From Roseimicrobium sp. ORNL1 (GTDB lineage: Bacteria > Verrucomicrobiota > Verrucomicrobiia > Verrucomicrobiales > Verrucomicrobiaceae): a stretch of DNA of 64,000 bases. Position 1 is the first letter of the stretch. Every line of letters begins with the position of its first letter. The notes beneath the pieces were generated by a model. The model was not told the origin of the DNA. It saw nothing but the letters and a program-made list of their open reading frames with translations, and made no database searches. The position numbers were made by a program, and so were the translations under genes. Where the stretch lies: contig NZ_CP049143.1 in assembly GCF_011044495.1 (NCBI RefSeq), positions 3,720,001 to 3,784,000 on the forward strand, in the 5' to 3' direction. This document shows positions 37,760 through 48,078 of this stretch, in pieces.

Positions 37760-39787
37760 TCACCCCAACAACTTCAACTCACCCGCACGTCGTATCGCCT
37801 CCGCACGGGTGCGACAGTTCAGCCGATCCAGCAAAGCTGCCACATGCATCTCCACGGTACGAGGGCTCAGGTGCAGTCTCTCCGCGGCCTCCTTGTTGGT
37901 GAAACCATCAGCAAGAAGCTGCAGTACGTCCCGCTGGCGGCCCGTGAGAAACTCTGCACCAGCACCTGCATCCTTCTCTTGGGAAACGCGCTGGCTTGAG
38001 ACGCTCGCGAGCAACGGACGCATGCCCAGATGCTTCGCGATGGCAGAAGCCGCATCTTCTTCCACCGCAGCCTCGCGCCCCTTCCCCACTTGGGAAAGCA
38101 GCCGCGCCAGACGCCGCCGCACCATGACTCGCTCAACTGGGGTACCGAGGCGATCATAGCCATCCCGCGAGGCGGTCAGGTGCACGAGGGCAGCTTGCAG
38201 GTCATTCTTTCCCACATCTCCCTCACCCAGCACCGCGAGACGTGCGGAGCGTGTCTCCTCGTTGTCATTGGCATTCACCACGGCATGGAGGATGTCCGTC
38301 GCCTGCGCCACGCGTTTCCATTCACCCTGGTCCGCGAAGAAGGCCGCAGCCGCCATTGCCCCCGGGGAAACATCATGACGGTCCTCCGTCTCACTCCAGA
38401 AATCCAGCAGTGCACCGTAGGCATGAGCGGCAGCAGTCGTCTCTCCACACGACTCAAAGCTGAACCCTTGCGCCCACATCAAATGAAACTCAAGGCTCAG
38501 TACGCCGTGACGCCGCATCTGCAGGGACGACTCCTCCATCCACTGCCGTGCCTGGCGATGCTCCCCACGGAAGGCGGCGATCAACGAGCGCACGCCCATG
38601 GATCCGGCCCGCAGCAAGGGATGCGCCTCTGGATCATCCATCACCTTCCTCGCAGTGTCCTGCGCCTGCTTCCATTCCCCCATGCGGAAGAAGGCATAGG
38701 ACAGGCACATCATGCAGGACTGCTCACCATCCTTCGCGCCCTGCTTCTTGCAGAGCCGGATGGCCTGCTGGTGCGCATCCCGCTCGCCCGCATAGTCACT
38801 CGCGTACTCGTTGAGATTTGCCATGCGCCGGTACGCATTGGACACCTCCGGCTCCAAACGATGCTCCACGGCGATGGCCATCGCCTTCTCGACCCGTTTG
38901 CGACCTGACGCCGCATCCCCCATCATGGACAAAAGGAGCCCCTCATAACTGAGCAACTGCGAGAGCAACGCCGGAGCCCCTTTGCTGCCCAGCAGATCAA
39001 TGGCATGCGTCAATGCGCGATGGGACTCGCGAGGACGAATCTGATCCGCAAGAAAAGAGGCAAAGGCGAACCACCGCTTGGCCGCCTCCTCAACCTCCCC
39101 AAACTTCTCTGCGAGTTCCGCGGAGGCCTGCAGATGCGTGCGTGCTGCGGCATAGTCGAGATTGAGGAGGGCGAGGTCAGCGAGTTGGTGATGCGCCTCT
39201 GCCTTCAGTTCATGATCCTTGGTGAAGTCGGCAACTCCCAACAACTCGCCCAGCTTGTCTTCCGCAAGATCGAGACGGCCACAGTTGCGCGCGCAGCGGA
39301 CCATTTCCTTCGTGAACTGAATCCGCAGATCCGTCTCTTCATCCGCAGGCCAGATGCGCAGTGCCTCTTCCAGCGATGTGAGCGCCTCGGGGTAGCGCTT
39401 TTCAGCACAGGCTTTCTCCGCCACCTTCACCCACAACCGCCGCGCTTCCGGGTAGCAGCAGGCGGCAGCGTAGTGTTTCGCCGCCTCTGCCTGCCTGTCC
39501 GTCCTCGGCAGCAGCAGGGATGCAATCTTTTCATGCAGCCGTCGCTGTACAGACCACGGCGTGCTTTGCAGCGTGGCAGCGGCATCCACTTTCTTTCCGA
39601 GCCGTGCCGAGTTTGCATCCACGGACTCCAGCAACCCTTGATCAAACAGTGTGTCGAGTTGCTGCGGAGTCACTCCCAAAGCCGCGAGCATCGGCAGGTC
39701 AATCTGGCCTTCGAGCAACGCGGCAGCCACGAGGGCAGTGTTGCCCAGGTCCCCGGCATCCGTTGCTGATGTCCGTTTTCGGCTCAC
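37760..39787 (-). CDS. LuxR-type regulator with helical-repeat domain
   Basis: Protein of 675 residues. The bulk is TPR-like helical repeats (for example AEKRYPEALTSLEEALRIWP, HYAAACCYPEARRLW, RRMANLNEYASDYAGERD). The C-terminal LuxR/GerE helix-turn-helix domain starts at about 612: LTGRQRDVLQLLADGFTNKE, then AAERLHLSPRTVEMHVAALL. The N-terminal AAA domain of MalT/LAL regulators is missing: the sequence starts with a winged-helix-like end of that region (LPMLAALGVTPQQLDTLFDQ). It is convergent with the Kai operon and might answer to its kinase, but nothing proves this. Confidence 0.85.
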   Translation of the reverse strand: MSRKRTSATDAGDLGNTALVAAALLEGQIDLPMLAALGVTPQQLDTLFDQGLLESVDANSARLGKKVDAAATLQSTPWSVQRRLHEKIASLLLPRTDRQAEAAKHYAAACCYPEARRLWVKVAEKACAEKRYPEALTSLEEALRIWPADEETDLRIQFTKEMVRCARNCGRLDLAEDKLGELLGVADFTKDHELKAEAHHQLADLALLNLDYAAARTHLQASAELAEKFGEVEEAAKRWFAFASFLADQIRPRESHRALTHAIDLLGSKGAPALLSQLLSYEGLLLSMMGDAASGRKRVEKAMAIAVEHRLEPEVSNAYRRMANLNEYASDYAGERDAHQQAIRLCKKQGAKDGEQSCMMCLSYAFFRMGEWKQAQDTARKVMDDPEAHPLLRAGSMGVRSLIAAFRGEHRQARQWMEESSLQMRRHGVLSLEFHLMWAQGFSFESCGETTAAAHAYGALLDFWSETEDRHDVSPGAMAAAAFFADQGEWKRVAQATDILHAVVNANDNEETRSARLAVLGEGDVGKNDLQAALVHLTASRDGYDRLGTPVERVMVRRRLARLLSQVGKGREAAVEEDAASAIAKHLGMRPLLASVSSQRVSQEKDAGAGAEFLTGRQRDVLQLLADGFTNKEAAERLHLSPRTVEMHVAALLDRLNCRTRAEAIRRAGELKLLG

Positions 39788-39806
39788 ACGCCTACAGAAC
39801 GCCAGC

Positions 39807-42800
39807 TTACCCCGCGGTCAAGTCCACGGGCCAGAGCGTTCGTGACACCGTGAAAATCAGCATCGTCTTCACCGAGGCCGCCGGCAGGCTGGCGAGGCGT
39901 TGCACGGCATCGTGATACAGCTTCAACTGGGGAAGGTAGCCCTGCACGCGTGTTTGCAGGACGGCTTCATCAGCAACCTCATCCGTCTTAAAATCCAAGA
40001 TGGTCGCGGAGGTAAACACGCCGTTGTCGTCCGTCTCCAGCACCACACGGTCCAGCGTGCCGGAGATCCAGCCATCTGCCGTGACCAGGTCAAAGCACTT
40101 TTCCATCCACACCTCGCGAGTAGCACCTCCGCGGGTGAACCACGCCTTGATCGAGGCATCCTCCAGTACCGCCCACGCCTGCTGCGCGGCCGCGGAGGCG
40201 AGGTCATATCCCCTCTCCTGCCAGTTGCCGCGCACATCTCCGGCGTGTTCCAGCCACGGCACCAGTGCCAGCATCTCGTGCACTTGCAGACCATGCAGAC
40301 GCTTCGCCTCGCGCACCGGTGAGGCGAACTCCTGCCCCGTGAGGCGGAAGGACTCTTCGCCCGAGGGCGCACGACGTTGCACGGTCGCATTCACCTCGCG
40401 CAGCAAACTTCCCAGCTTCGGACCTTCCCTGGCCTCAGCCTCGACACGCGGTGTCGGAAGCGCTTCGGAGAATGATTCATGCCAGAGCCGGTCGCCTGTT
40501 TCCCACAAGCATTGCGCGGTCATTCCACCCAACACATACGGAGTCGCCTCGCTGCTCACGAGCCGCTGCCTGAGAATACCAGCCTCATTGCTGTCGGAGT
40601 CGCGCTTGCGATCCGCCGTCATGGCATAGAGAGCGAGCTTCGCCCTGGTCATGGCCACATAGAGACGGCAAATGCCTTCGAAGGCACGTCTCGCCTGCTC
40701 CCGCTGCAGCTCCGCCTTGAGCGTGGCATCCGCTTCCACAATCACCTTCTCAGGCTTGTCGAGAATCCATTGTACTCCGCCGCGAGGACTGCGTGAGACA
40801 AAGAGGCGGTTGCGCGACACCGCATCCAGCGACTCGCCCTGCAACTCAGGCAGGATCACCACATCGAATTGCAGTCCCTTGCTCTTGTGCACCGTAAGAA
40901 CCTGGATGGCACGCGCACCCACCGCATCCTCGCGCAGTGCGTGAGAGCGTGCCCGACGCATGAAATCATCTGCATCACGGCTGCCTGTTTCATCGAAGGC
41001 CGCTGCGAAATCGAGAAGCTGCGTGAGGCGGCGTTCGGTGAAGGCGTCCATGGTGGTCAGCGCCTCGCGAAGCAGTTGCGACCAATCACGCAGCACCGGC
41101 AGAAAGCCCGAGGCGGAGACATCCCTTCGTACCCGCTCACTCAGTCGATAAGCGGTGATGGAATCTCTTTCCAGCACCTCTCCCAGCGGAGTCATGGTGA
41201 TATGCCGCCAGGCCATGGAGTCTGACGGATGCGCGCTCAGTTGCACAAGACTCAGCAGCGCCAGCGTGGCGGGATTGTCAATGAGTACCGTCTCCTCGCT
41301 CTCGCAGATCACCTCCACACCGAGGCGGGCACGCAAGGTATCACTCAGACGACGTGCCGTGTCGTTCTTCCGCAGCAACACAGCGCAAGTCAGCCCGCGC
41401 TCCAGGGGATTGATCTCGCGAATGAGTTCCACCACGGTATCCGTCAATGGATCGGCTTCGGTGCTTCCTTCGCCATCGCCCTCGGCTTTTCCTTCACCGC
41501 CTTCGTCACTCACATGGAGCATCGCGGCATGACCGGACAACGCTGCCACCTTGGGAGCGCACTGATGTTCATCAAACGTCCACAAGCGTCCCACCCCGGG
41601 GAACATGGCATCCAGCAATGTCTCCGCGTCCAGGAACACCCCGTTCACCATCTCCATCACCTGCGGGCAGGATCGGTAGCTCTTGTTGAGCGGCGTGATC
41701 TCGAGTCGCTCACCGGACCACGCATCCTCAACATGATGGAAGATCTCCGGCTCCGCCTGACGCCACAGATAGATGCTCTGCTTCAAATCGCCGACCAGGA
41801 AGACACTCCGCTCCTGCGCCGCATCCTGCCGCGCCTCCTCCAACAAGGGTGACAGCACCTCCCACTGACGTTCGCTCGTGTCCTGGAACTCATCCAGCAG
41901 CCAATGGTCATAACGCGCATCCATGCGGTACTCCACGGCAGTGCGGATGGCATCCCAGCCCTCCGCCAGTCCCGCGCCGAGGTGTCCACTGAGCAACCAC
42001 GCGAGATCTCCAAATACCAAACGCCCCCGCCCACGCACGAGACGATGATAGCTGCCCTCGTACACCTGCATGATACGGCACTGCGCGCGTGAGCGGCGGA
42101 TGTGAGTCTTGAGAACCGTGGTCACGATGGCCTCCAGCACATCGGCGAGTGCTGAGCCTTCATCCGGCGTGAGCATCCGCTTCTTCCACATCATCCACTC
42201 GGTCCCCCGCCGAAGGTCGGAATGCACTCCCCGCTTGGGATCCATCATGTAGAGCACTGCGCCACCCAGCTTGCCGGTGACAGGCAGCGTCCCGGCTTCG
42301 AGGAAGAAGTCGTCCCACTTGGCCTGGGCCCGCTTGTCGAATGTCCCCATCACCAGAATCGTCTGGAGGCGGTTCAATGCCGCGGTCAAATCAACGCCCG
42401 CCTTCTTGTCCGGCCAGATGACCGACTCCCCTCCCCAGCGGTCCACATCGGAGCACTCAATGTAGAGTTGATGCAACCTATTACACCATGATGACAGCGC
42501 CTCTGTGGGACGGTTCTGCTCATGACCGTGGCTCGCGTCCTTCCACGCCTCGCGCAGCTCATCCAGCAGGCTGCGGTCGTCGATACGCGTGATGGAGAGC
42601 ATGAGTGAATCCAGCACCTCGTCGCGTGCCTGGTTGAAATCTTCTTCGCCCATGAGCCCCGTCTGCCCTGTGAGGCCGAGCTCAAAGGGCAGGCACTGGG
42701 TCATCGCCATGAAGAAGGCGTCAATCGTGCCCAACCGCAGGCGATCCATCCGGCGCACCATCTTTCGAAGCAGCGTGATGGCCCCGGCGCCGGAAGGCTC

Positions 42801-43058
42801 CGAGCCGCGTGACGCCAACTCCTGCAGGATGCGCTCGAAGAATTCCCCCGCCGCCTTGCGCGTGAAAGTCATCGCGGCAATGCGCTCCGGATCCACACCA
42901 CGCTCGAGCAGCCACAGGTAACGCTGCACCAGCGCATACGTTTTCCCGGTGCCGGCCGAAGCGCGGATGAGTTCATTCTTCACTTCAGAGGTAGACGAGG
43001 AAGCGGAAGCCGAAACCGCGGCCTGTGTGCCCTGTGCAGGGGTGCGTTTGCGAGTCAT
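39807..43058 (-). CDS. UvrD/AddA-like helicase-nuclease
   Basis: Protein of 1,083 residues, a superfamily 1A helicase with C-terminal nuclease domain. Walker A is ASAGTGKT (Lys39), motif Ia TFTRKAAGEF, motif II LLDEFQDTSERQWE, and motif VI is recognisable in YVAMTRAKLAL. The nuclease motif ILDFKTDE is at about residue 1021. This is the AddA layout: resection of double-strand ends for homologous recombination. The start at 43058 makes an ATGA overlap with the AddB-like gene, so both are expressed together. The order is AddB-like first, AddA-like second. Confidence 0.88.
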   Translation of the reverse strand: MTRKRTPAQGTQAAVSASASSSTSEVKNELIRASAGTGKTYALVQRYLWLLERGVDPERIAAMTFTRKAAGEFFERILQELASRGSEPSGAGAITLLRKMVRRMDRLRLGTIDAFFMAMTQCLPFELGLTGQTGLMGEEDFNQARDEVLDSLMLSITRIDDRSLLDELREAWKDASHGHEQNRPTEALSSWCNRLHQLYIECSDVDRWGGESVIWPDKKAGVDLTAALNRLQTILVMGTFDKRAQAKWDDFFLEAGTLPVTGKLGGAVLYMMDPKRGVHSDLRRGTEWMMWKKRMLTPDEGSALADVLEAIVTTVLKTHIRRSRAQCRIMQVYEGSYHRLVRGRGRLVFGDLAWLLSGHLGAGLAEGWDAIRTAVEYRMDARYDHWLLDEFQDTSERQWEVLSPLLEEARQDAAQERSVFLVGDLKQSIYLWRQAEPEIFHHVEDAWSGERLEITPLNKSYRSCPQVMEMVNGVFLDAETLLDAMFPGVGRLWTFDEHQCAPKVAALSGHAAMLHVSDEGGEGKAEGDGEGSTEADPLTDTVVELIREINPLERGLTCAVLLRKNDTARRLSDTLRARLGVEVICESEETVLIDNPATLALLSLVQLSAHPSDSMAWRHITMTPLGEVLERDSITAYRLSERVRRDVSASGFLPVLRDWSQLLREALTTMDAFTERRLTQLLDFAAAFDETGSRDADDFMRRARSHALREDAVGARAIQVLTVHKSKGLQFDVVILPELQGESLDAVSRNRLFVSRSPRGGVQWILDKPEKVIVEADATLKAELQREQARRAFEGICRLYVAMTRAKLALYAMTADRKRDSDSNEAGILRQRLVSSEATPYVLGGMTAQCLWETGDRLWHESFSEALPTPRVEAEAREGPKLGSLLREVNATVQRRAPSGEESFRLTGQEFASPVREAKRLHGLQVHEMLALVPWLEHAGDVRGNWQERGYDLASAAAQQAWAVLEDASIKAWFTRGGATREVWMEKCFDLVTADGWISGTLDRVVLETDDNGVFTSATILDFKTDEVADEAVLQTRVQGYLPQLKLYHDAVQRLASLPAASVKTMLIFTVSRTLWPVDLTAG

Positions 43059-45904
43059 ACCCTGCCTCCTTTCCAAGCCTCGGGTGGCAGGGCTCCGCGC
43101 ATCACATCGCCTGCGAAGATCTCACTGAAGTCGTCATAGTCCGCCTCGCTGGCCGGTGGCCAGAAGATGCCATCTTTGATCTGTTGCACCGCACGCTCAG
43201 CGCAGAGCCAGGCGCTGGAAAGGAGATGCTCGTCCAGGCCTTCCCACGGGCGCAGCTTGATATCATCCACCGTGGCTGGCAGGCAGACATACGCGGCCTC
43301 GATCTCCCCGGCATCTGGCCACTTCCTACGCGCCGCCTCCACGTACAACGGAAGCTGCAGATCCGTCCAGTGCATGAGGTGCCCCTTGCCATCGGTGAAA
43401 TGCTTCCACTGCTGGGTTTCATCCGTGCTCTCCGCAGCGGGCACCTTGCGACGGTGCGCCCCTGCCGGTCCCTGCTTCTGGCGCGAGGTCTTGTAGTCCA
43501 CGATGCGCATCTTCCCCGTGCTGTCGTGGCGCTCCACGCGGTCGATGGTTCCGACCAGCGGCACATCACCAATCGTCACACCCCACGTAGCATCGATGCG
43601 CTCCTCCACAGCAATGATGCGCCAGCCATCGCTCCGTTGTTCCGCCTGCAAACTAGCGAAGGCGTGTAGACGCTGCCGCATCGACTCCGCCTGCAACGCC
43701 ACGGCAAAGAGCGGCTGCAATCCATGGCGTGCACGCACCTGCTTATCCAGCGCGTCCTCCAGCCATGAGGCGATCTCCCGCTCATTCGTACTCGTCGAGA
43801 TCAACGGGTCCTTCCCAAAGGATTCCAGCACGGAATGCACCAGACTTCCGAAGTCCGCCGGTGACATCTCTCGCTGCCCGCTCTCCACGGCTCCCATGTT
43901 GAGCACGCGCGAGAGATAGAAACGGAAGGGACAAGCCAGGTACGCGCGCAGGTCGGACGGCGAGATCTTTTGCGCGCGCCACTGCCGGAACTCCGGGCGC
44001 AATCCAAAGGCCATCGTGCGAGCCGGGCGTGGCTGACCGGCGCTCTCCTCTTCCTGGGGAAAGAGGTGCCGCACGCGCTCGGGCAGTTCTTCATCACTCG
44101 CATCCAGCAGCAGGCGCGAGGGACGCAGGGCATCGTTGTCCTTGCTCACCTTGCCGAGGATGACATGCAGCGCGCCCTGCTTCTCGCGCTGGCCGGCCAT
44201 GGCATGCAGCAGATACGTATCACGCGCGCGGCGTGTGGCCTGGCAGGAAAGGCCCAGCTTCTCCCGTGCTTGATCCGGCAGGAAGGGATCGCTGCCGGGA
44301 TTTCCGGGCACATGTTCATCATTAAATCCCGTGATGACCAGACCGGGAGCCGGTTCCCAGGGCAGTTCCAGCCAACCGTGGATCACCAGTTCCGCCTCGC
44401 CGCGCACATCACTCATCTGCCCTTCCTCTAGCGCGTCAAACACCTGGCCCAACAACTCCATCGCAGAAGCTTTGCCGCGCACCGCATCCACATCCGCCGC
44501 CAGTCGGAGCACCTCTCCGAAGATCTCACCGAAGTGGCGGTCCGACTCTTTCGCCGTGTCGAACGTGCGCGCGCCATACAGCCACAACAGGAAATCCCGC
44601 ACAGCTGTGACACATGACGCAGTGCCCCAGATTTCCGCGGCTCTCATGGCAGCGGAGAGTGCCGCATGCAGGCACGCATAGTCTTCCTTTCCCGCGGAAA
44701 GCTTCACCGCATCATCAATGGTCGGCGGAAGATGCGTCGCATGAAAATCATCCAGCTCCACGAGCACCTCTCCCGGCAAAGCCTTCGCCTCCCGGCAGAT
44801 CGCCTGCAGCACATCATCCATGCGCAGGAAGGGCAGCCAGCCACGCCAGGACGGTGCGGTCGCGGCCTTCCAGCCACAGCGCAACACTTGAGCAATGATG
44901 TGCTGCCGGGCCGAGCGACCTGCGGGATTGTACACCCGCGCACCTTCGGCAGAGAGCGTGCCTTCCAGCGTGCTGGCGAGTGCCTGGTCACAGGTACCAA
45001 TCGCCACCGGCCATCCCTGACCTGCCATGTCCGCCAGTAGCTTCACCGCGAGCCTCGACTGATCCTCCGGTCCGGGCACGCAACGCATGCGCGCATGCGG
45101 CACGGGACAGTTCAGCACGATTTCCGCCTCATCTCCCCACGCGGAGGACAGCGGCACACCCAGTTCACTGAAGCTCGTGCGCATGCTCTCCGGCGCGTGG
45201 ACGAAGATGTGCGTCTCGATCTGCTCCGGCAGGGAGCGCAACCATTGCAGGAAAAGCATCGGCGCATCTGCCACAGCACACACCAGGACGCGACGCACAC
45301 CTTCGGGAAGCACTGGATACATGGCCGCATGGCGCTTGTATTCCTGTGCATCTTCCAGCCCCCAGGCTTCGAGCTGTCGCAGGTAGTCCTGCTCCAGCGT
45401 CACCAGATGCTGCCAGCGCTCCGCGGAGTCCATGCCGGACAATTCCTCTGCGGCAGACTCCATGGTGTGCCCACCAGCGCCGAGGGCATGCCTTGTCTTT
45501 CTCAATGTCTCCGCCACGGCAGACGCCCATCCCAGGTCACGCGACTCCGGAAGCGAAGGAAACAGCGCCTCCATTTCCTCCACGCGAGCCCGCATCAGCA
45601 CTTCGCTCCACGCCATCCTTTCCTGCAGGACGGGAGCGATGGCATGCGAATGCTGCTGATCCGGGAGTGGATTCAGCGCACTCGCAGGATGCCACACATG
45701 CGGAGCCATCACCGCACTGTCGCGCTTGGCTGCCGCCTCCGCCAGAGCCTGCCGCAACCGACGCACCGCTTCCGCCGTGGGACACACGATGATGGCGTCC
45801 CCCAAGTCCAGCGCGCCCGCCTTCCATCCCGCAGTCAACTCCTCCACGGCATGCTCCAGCACCGGACGATCCCAGTTCCAGAAGTGAAGCGTGGCATTGG
45901 ACAT
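43055..45904 (-). CDS. AddB-like protein with PD-(D/E)XK nuclease domain
   Basis: Protein of 949 residues, partner of the AddA-like helicase. The N-terminal part resembles an inactive helicase (VCPTAEAVRRLRQALAEAA). A C-terminal RecB-type nuclease has YLACPFRFYLS (about 655), GSLVHSVLESF, VGTIDRVERH and IVDYKTSRQKQG (about 803). AddB of Bacillus binds a 4Fe-4S cluster with four cysteines around this domain. Here only the single cysteine of LACPFR is seen and no CxxC-type group is present near the C-terminus. So the Fe-S staple seems to be missing, as in some other lineages. Confidence 0.82.
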   Translation of the reverse strand: MSNATLHFWNWDRPVLEHAVEELTAGWKAGALDLGDAIIVCPTAEAVRRLRQALAEAAAKRDSAVMAPHVWHPASALNPLPDQQHSHAIAPVLQERMAWSEVLMRARVEEMEALFPSLPESRDLGWASAVAETLRKTRHALGAGGHTMESAAEELSGMDSAERWQHLVTLEQDYLRQLEAWGLEDAQEYKRHAAMYPVLPEGVRRVLVCAVADAPMLFLQWLRSLPEQIETHIFVHAPESMRTSFSELGVPLSSAWGDEAEIVLNCPVPHARMRCVPGPEDQSRLAVKLLADMAGQGWPVAIGTCDQALASTLEGTLSAEGARVYNPAGRSARQHIIAQVLRCGWKAATAPSWRGWLPFLRMDDVLQAICREAKALPGEVLVELDDFHATHLPPTIDDAVKLSAGKEDYACLHAALSAAMRAAEIWGTASCVTAVRDFLLWLYGARTFDTAKESDRHFGEIFGEVLRLAADVDAVRGKASAMELLGQVFDALEEGQMSDVRGEAELVIHGWLELPWEPAPGLVITGFNDEHVPGNPGSDPFLPDQAREKLGLSCQATRRARDTYLLHAMAGQREKQGALHVILGKVSKDNDALRPSRLLLDASDEELPERVRHLFPQEEESAGQPRPARTMAFGLRPEFRQWRAQKISPSDLRAYLACPFRFYLSRVLNMGAVESGQREMSPADFGSLVHSVLESFGKDPLISTSTNEREIASWLEDALDKQVRARHGLQPLFAVALQAESMRQRLHAFASLQAEQRSDGWRIIAVEERIDATWGVTIGDVPLVGTIDRVERHDSTGKMRIVDYKTSRQKQGPAGAHRRKVPAAESTDETQQWKHFTDGKGHLMHWTDLQLPLYVEAARRKWPDAGEIEAAYVCLPATVDDIKLRPWEGLDEHLLSSAWLCAERAVQQIKDGIFWPPASEADYDDFSEIFAGDVMRGALPPEAWKGGRV

Positions 45905-46133
45905 GGAGTCGTACGCGTGGCGTGGCGAGTCCGTTACTTAGCACGAGGAATGACGGTGCCAAGGGAGTGACTGCAGTTTCTGAAAACCTTCGCTCCCTGA
46001 AGCATGAAGACCGCCACCTCGCAGGATGTCTCGGCGTGCACCACGGACGACAGACCGTTCATTTCTTGTGCAATGCCATTTATCACAAGGCGCTGCTTCG
46101 CAGTCATTGTACATGGATTGATCCTTGAAGCCT

Positions 46134-46607
46134 TTACCCAACGCTCAAAAGTCCCTGCAACTCCGCATCGCCAATCTGTACAGCAAAATCCAACGGAGAT
46201 CTTCCGCTTTTGTTCTTTCGTGACACTGGCCCCCCAGCTTCGATATACAAACGCGTCAGCTCGTAACGGCCGCGGGCATTGAAAACCGCATACCACAAGG
46301 GCGCATTTCCAAATTTGTCGCTGACAAGTTGATCTGCCTTGTGCGTTACAAGAAGCTTCGCCGTCTCCAAATCGTTATGAATTGCAGCGTAGTGAAGTGG
46401 CGTTTGTCCCTGCTTGTCTTGAGCGTCTACGTCGACTCCGTGCAAAATCAATAATTCAGCATGCTGGGCTTTCCCGTAGGCAATCGCCTCGTGAAGCATA
46501 CTCATGCCACGGCTGGTGACCCCCGGCGCAACGCTCTTGAGTTTTTCGAGGAACACCTCGACGGGCTCGCGCCGAATAATCGGAAAAATTTCATGCTCAG
46601 CCTTCAT
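46134..46607 (-). CDS. ankyrin-repeat protein
   Basis: Protein of 157 residues with about four ankyrin repeats. The best are KQGQTPLHYAAIHNDLETAK and SGRSPLDFAVQIGDAELQ. No signal peptide or other domain. Small free-standing ankyrin proteins often act as immunity or binding partners, but no toxin-like gene is next to it. The 229 bases on its other side (45905-46133) appear non-coding. Confidence 0.8.
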   Translation of the reverse strand: MKAEHEIFPIIRREPVEVFLEKLKSVAPGVTSRGMSMLHEAIAYGKAQHAELLILHGVDVDAQDKQGQTPLHYAAIHNDLETAKLLVTHKADQLVSDKFGNAPLWYAVFNARGRYELTRLYIEAGGPVSRKNKSGRSPLDFAVQIGDAELQGLLSVG

Positions 46608-46689
46608 TATTCCTATGGGGATACAGAAATCGGGGCTTGGCCAGTTCTAAGTTGTCTTCAAAAATTCAACAAACTTCACGTTGCCTGCC

Positions 46690-47217
46690 TCAATCCCCTC
46701 CCAGCACCTCCACCACCTCCTGCACAATCTCCTCCGGCGACCCGGAAATATCCACCACGATCGCCTCATCCGTTCCCGGTTCTTCCAGGGCGGCGAACTG
46801 CGAATCCAGCAGCTCCGGCTTGAAGAAGTGGCCCTTCCGCTCATTCAGGCGGGAGGCGATCAGTTCCTTCGAGCCCTTAAGATAAACGAACCGCAGTTCC
46901 TTATCCGTGTCCTCCCCACGCAGCAAGTCGCGGTACGTCCGCTTCAGCGCGGAACAAGCAACCACGTGCCAGGGAGTCTGGGAGCGTGTCGCCAGAATAT
47001 GTTCCCGCAGATTCGCGAGCCAGGGCCAACGGTCCTCGTCCGTCAGCGGAATCTTCTGGGACATCTTCGCCTTGTTCGCGGGCGGGTGAAAGTCATCGCC
47101 ATCATCGAACTTTCCTCCCAGCGCCTTGGCCAACATGGCGCCAATGAGGCTTTTGCCACAACCACTCACACCCATGACAATGAGCGTGCCGGAGGAAGGA
47201 TTGACAGGTGCGGACAT
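46690..47217 (-). CDS. gluconokinase
   Basis: GntK-type sugar kinase of 175 residues. Walker A is GVSGCGKS near the N-terminus, followed by the family's gluconate-binding DGDDFHPPANKAKM, then PLTDEDRWPWL, CSALKRTYRDLLRG and GHFFKPELLDSQF. Phosphorylates gluconate to 6-phosphogluconate in the cytosol. ATG 47217 starts the domain; the longer frame to 47343 is not supported. It lies 70 bases downstream of the ABC ATPase gene on the same strand. Confidence 0.92.
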   Translation of the reverse strand: MSAPVNPSSGTLIVMGVSGCGKSLIGAMLAKALGGKFDDGDDFHPPANKAKMSQKIPLTDEDRWPWLANLREHILATRSQTPWHVVACSALKRTYRDLLRGEDTDKELRFVYLKGSKELIASRLNERKGHFFKPELLDSQFAALEEPGTDEAIVVDISGSPEEIVQEVVEVLGGD

Positions 47218-47287
47218 GAATGAACGAACGAACGAAAGATCGGATTGGAAGCGGAGCGAAAAGGAAAACGAACGAGACAGACCGATT

Positions 47288-48019
47288 TCAATCGGAATCA
47301 CCCGATACCATCTCCAGGAAGATCTCCTCAAGCCGTTTCCCATTACGCTCGCGCATGTTCTGCAGTTCCTGCATCGTGCCCAGCGAGATGAGCTTGCCCC
47401 TGTGCAGGATGCCGATGCGGTCCGCCAGTTCCTCCGCGATATTCAGCAGGTGGGTGGACATGAGAATGGTCATGCCGGCGCGGCTGCGTTCCTTCAGTTC
47501 CTGCTTCACCACCCGGGCATGAATGGGATCCAGGCCCACCATTGGCTCGTCGATGACGAAGACCTTCGGATCATGCAACAGGGCGCTGGTGATGGCCAGT
47601 CGCTGCCGGGTGCCGTGGCTCAGGTTCTCGATGCGCTGGTGCGCGTAACTGTCGAGATGGAACTTCTTGAAGAGCGCCGCAGCACGCTCCTCCGCCACCG
47701 CTTCATCAATCTCGAAGATATCCGCAATGAAACGCATGAACTCCGCCGAGGTCAGCTTCTCGTAAAACACTGCCACATCCGGCACGTACCCGAGCACGGC
47801 CTTGGCCTTCAGGGGCTCCGTTTGCACATCGTAGCCGCACAGCTTCACTGAGCCCCGAACTGGGCGCATCAGGCCCGTCAGCAGCTTGATGGCTGTGGTT
47901 TTGCCCGCGCCGTTCGGCCCCAGGAAAGCGAAAAACTCCCCTTGGGGGATATTGATGGTCAGACCGTCTAGCGCCCGGAGGGGGCCATAGTCCATGGTCA
48001 GGTCGTTGATCTCAATCAT
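47288..48019 (-). CDS. ABC transporter ATP-binding protein
   Basis: ATPase subunit of 243 residues. Walker A is GPNGAGKTT, the signature is LSHGTRQRL (LSGGQ-like with His), and Walker B is KVFVIDEPMVGLDP. The overall pattern resembles the export-type ATPases of multidrug or Na+ efflux systems. No permease gene is adjacent: the neighbours are the single-pass protein at 48079 and the gluconokinase, so the partner must be elsewhere or unrecognised. Confidence 0.9.
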   Translation of the reverse strand: MIEINDLTMDYGPLRALDGLTINIPQGEFFAFLGPNGAGKTTAIKLLTGLMRPVRGSVKLCGYDVQTEPLKAKAVLGYVPDVAVFYEKLTSAEFMRFIADIFEIDEAVAEERAAALFKKFHLDSYAHQRIENLSHGTRQRLAITSALLHDPKVFVIDEPMVGLDPIHARVVKQELKERSRAGMTILMSTHLLNIAEELADRIGILHRGKLISLGTMQELQNMRERNGKRLEEIFLEMVSGDSD

Positions 48020-48078
48020 GCTCGAATACTTGGGGGGAGAACCTGCGATCTGTCGGCAGCAGAATGCTTACCGCAAGT

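Noticed and set aside
45905-46133. Short open frames in the gap before the ankyrin gene.
   Set aside because: They are not supported by any start site or domain on either strand.
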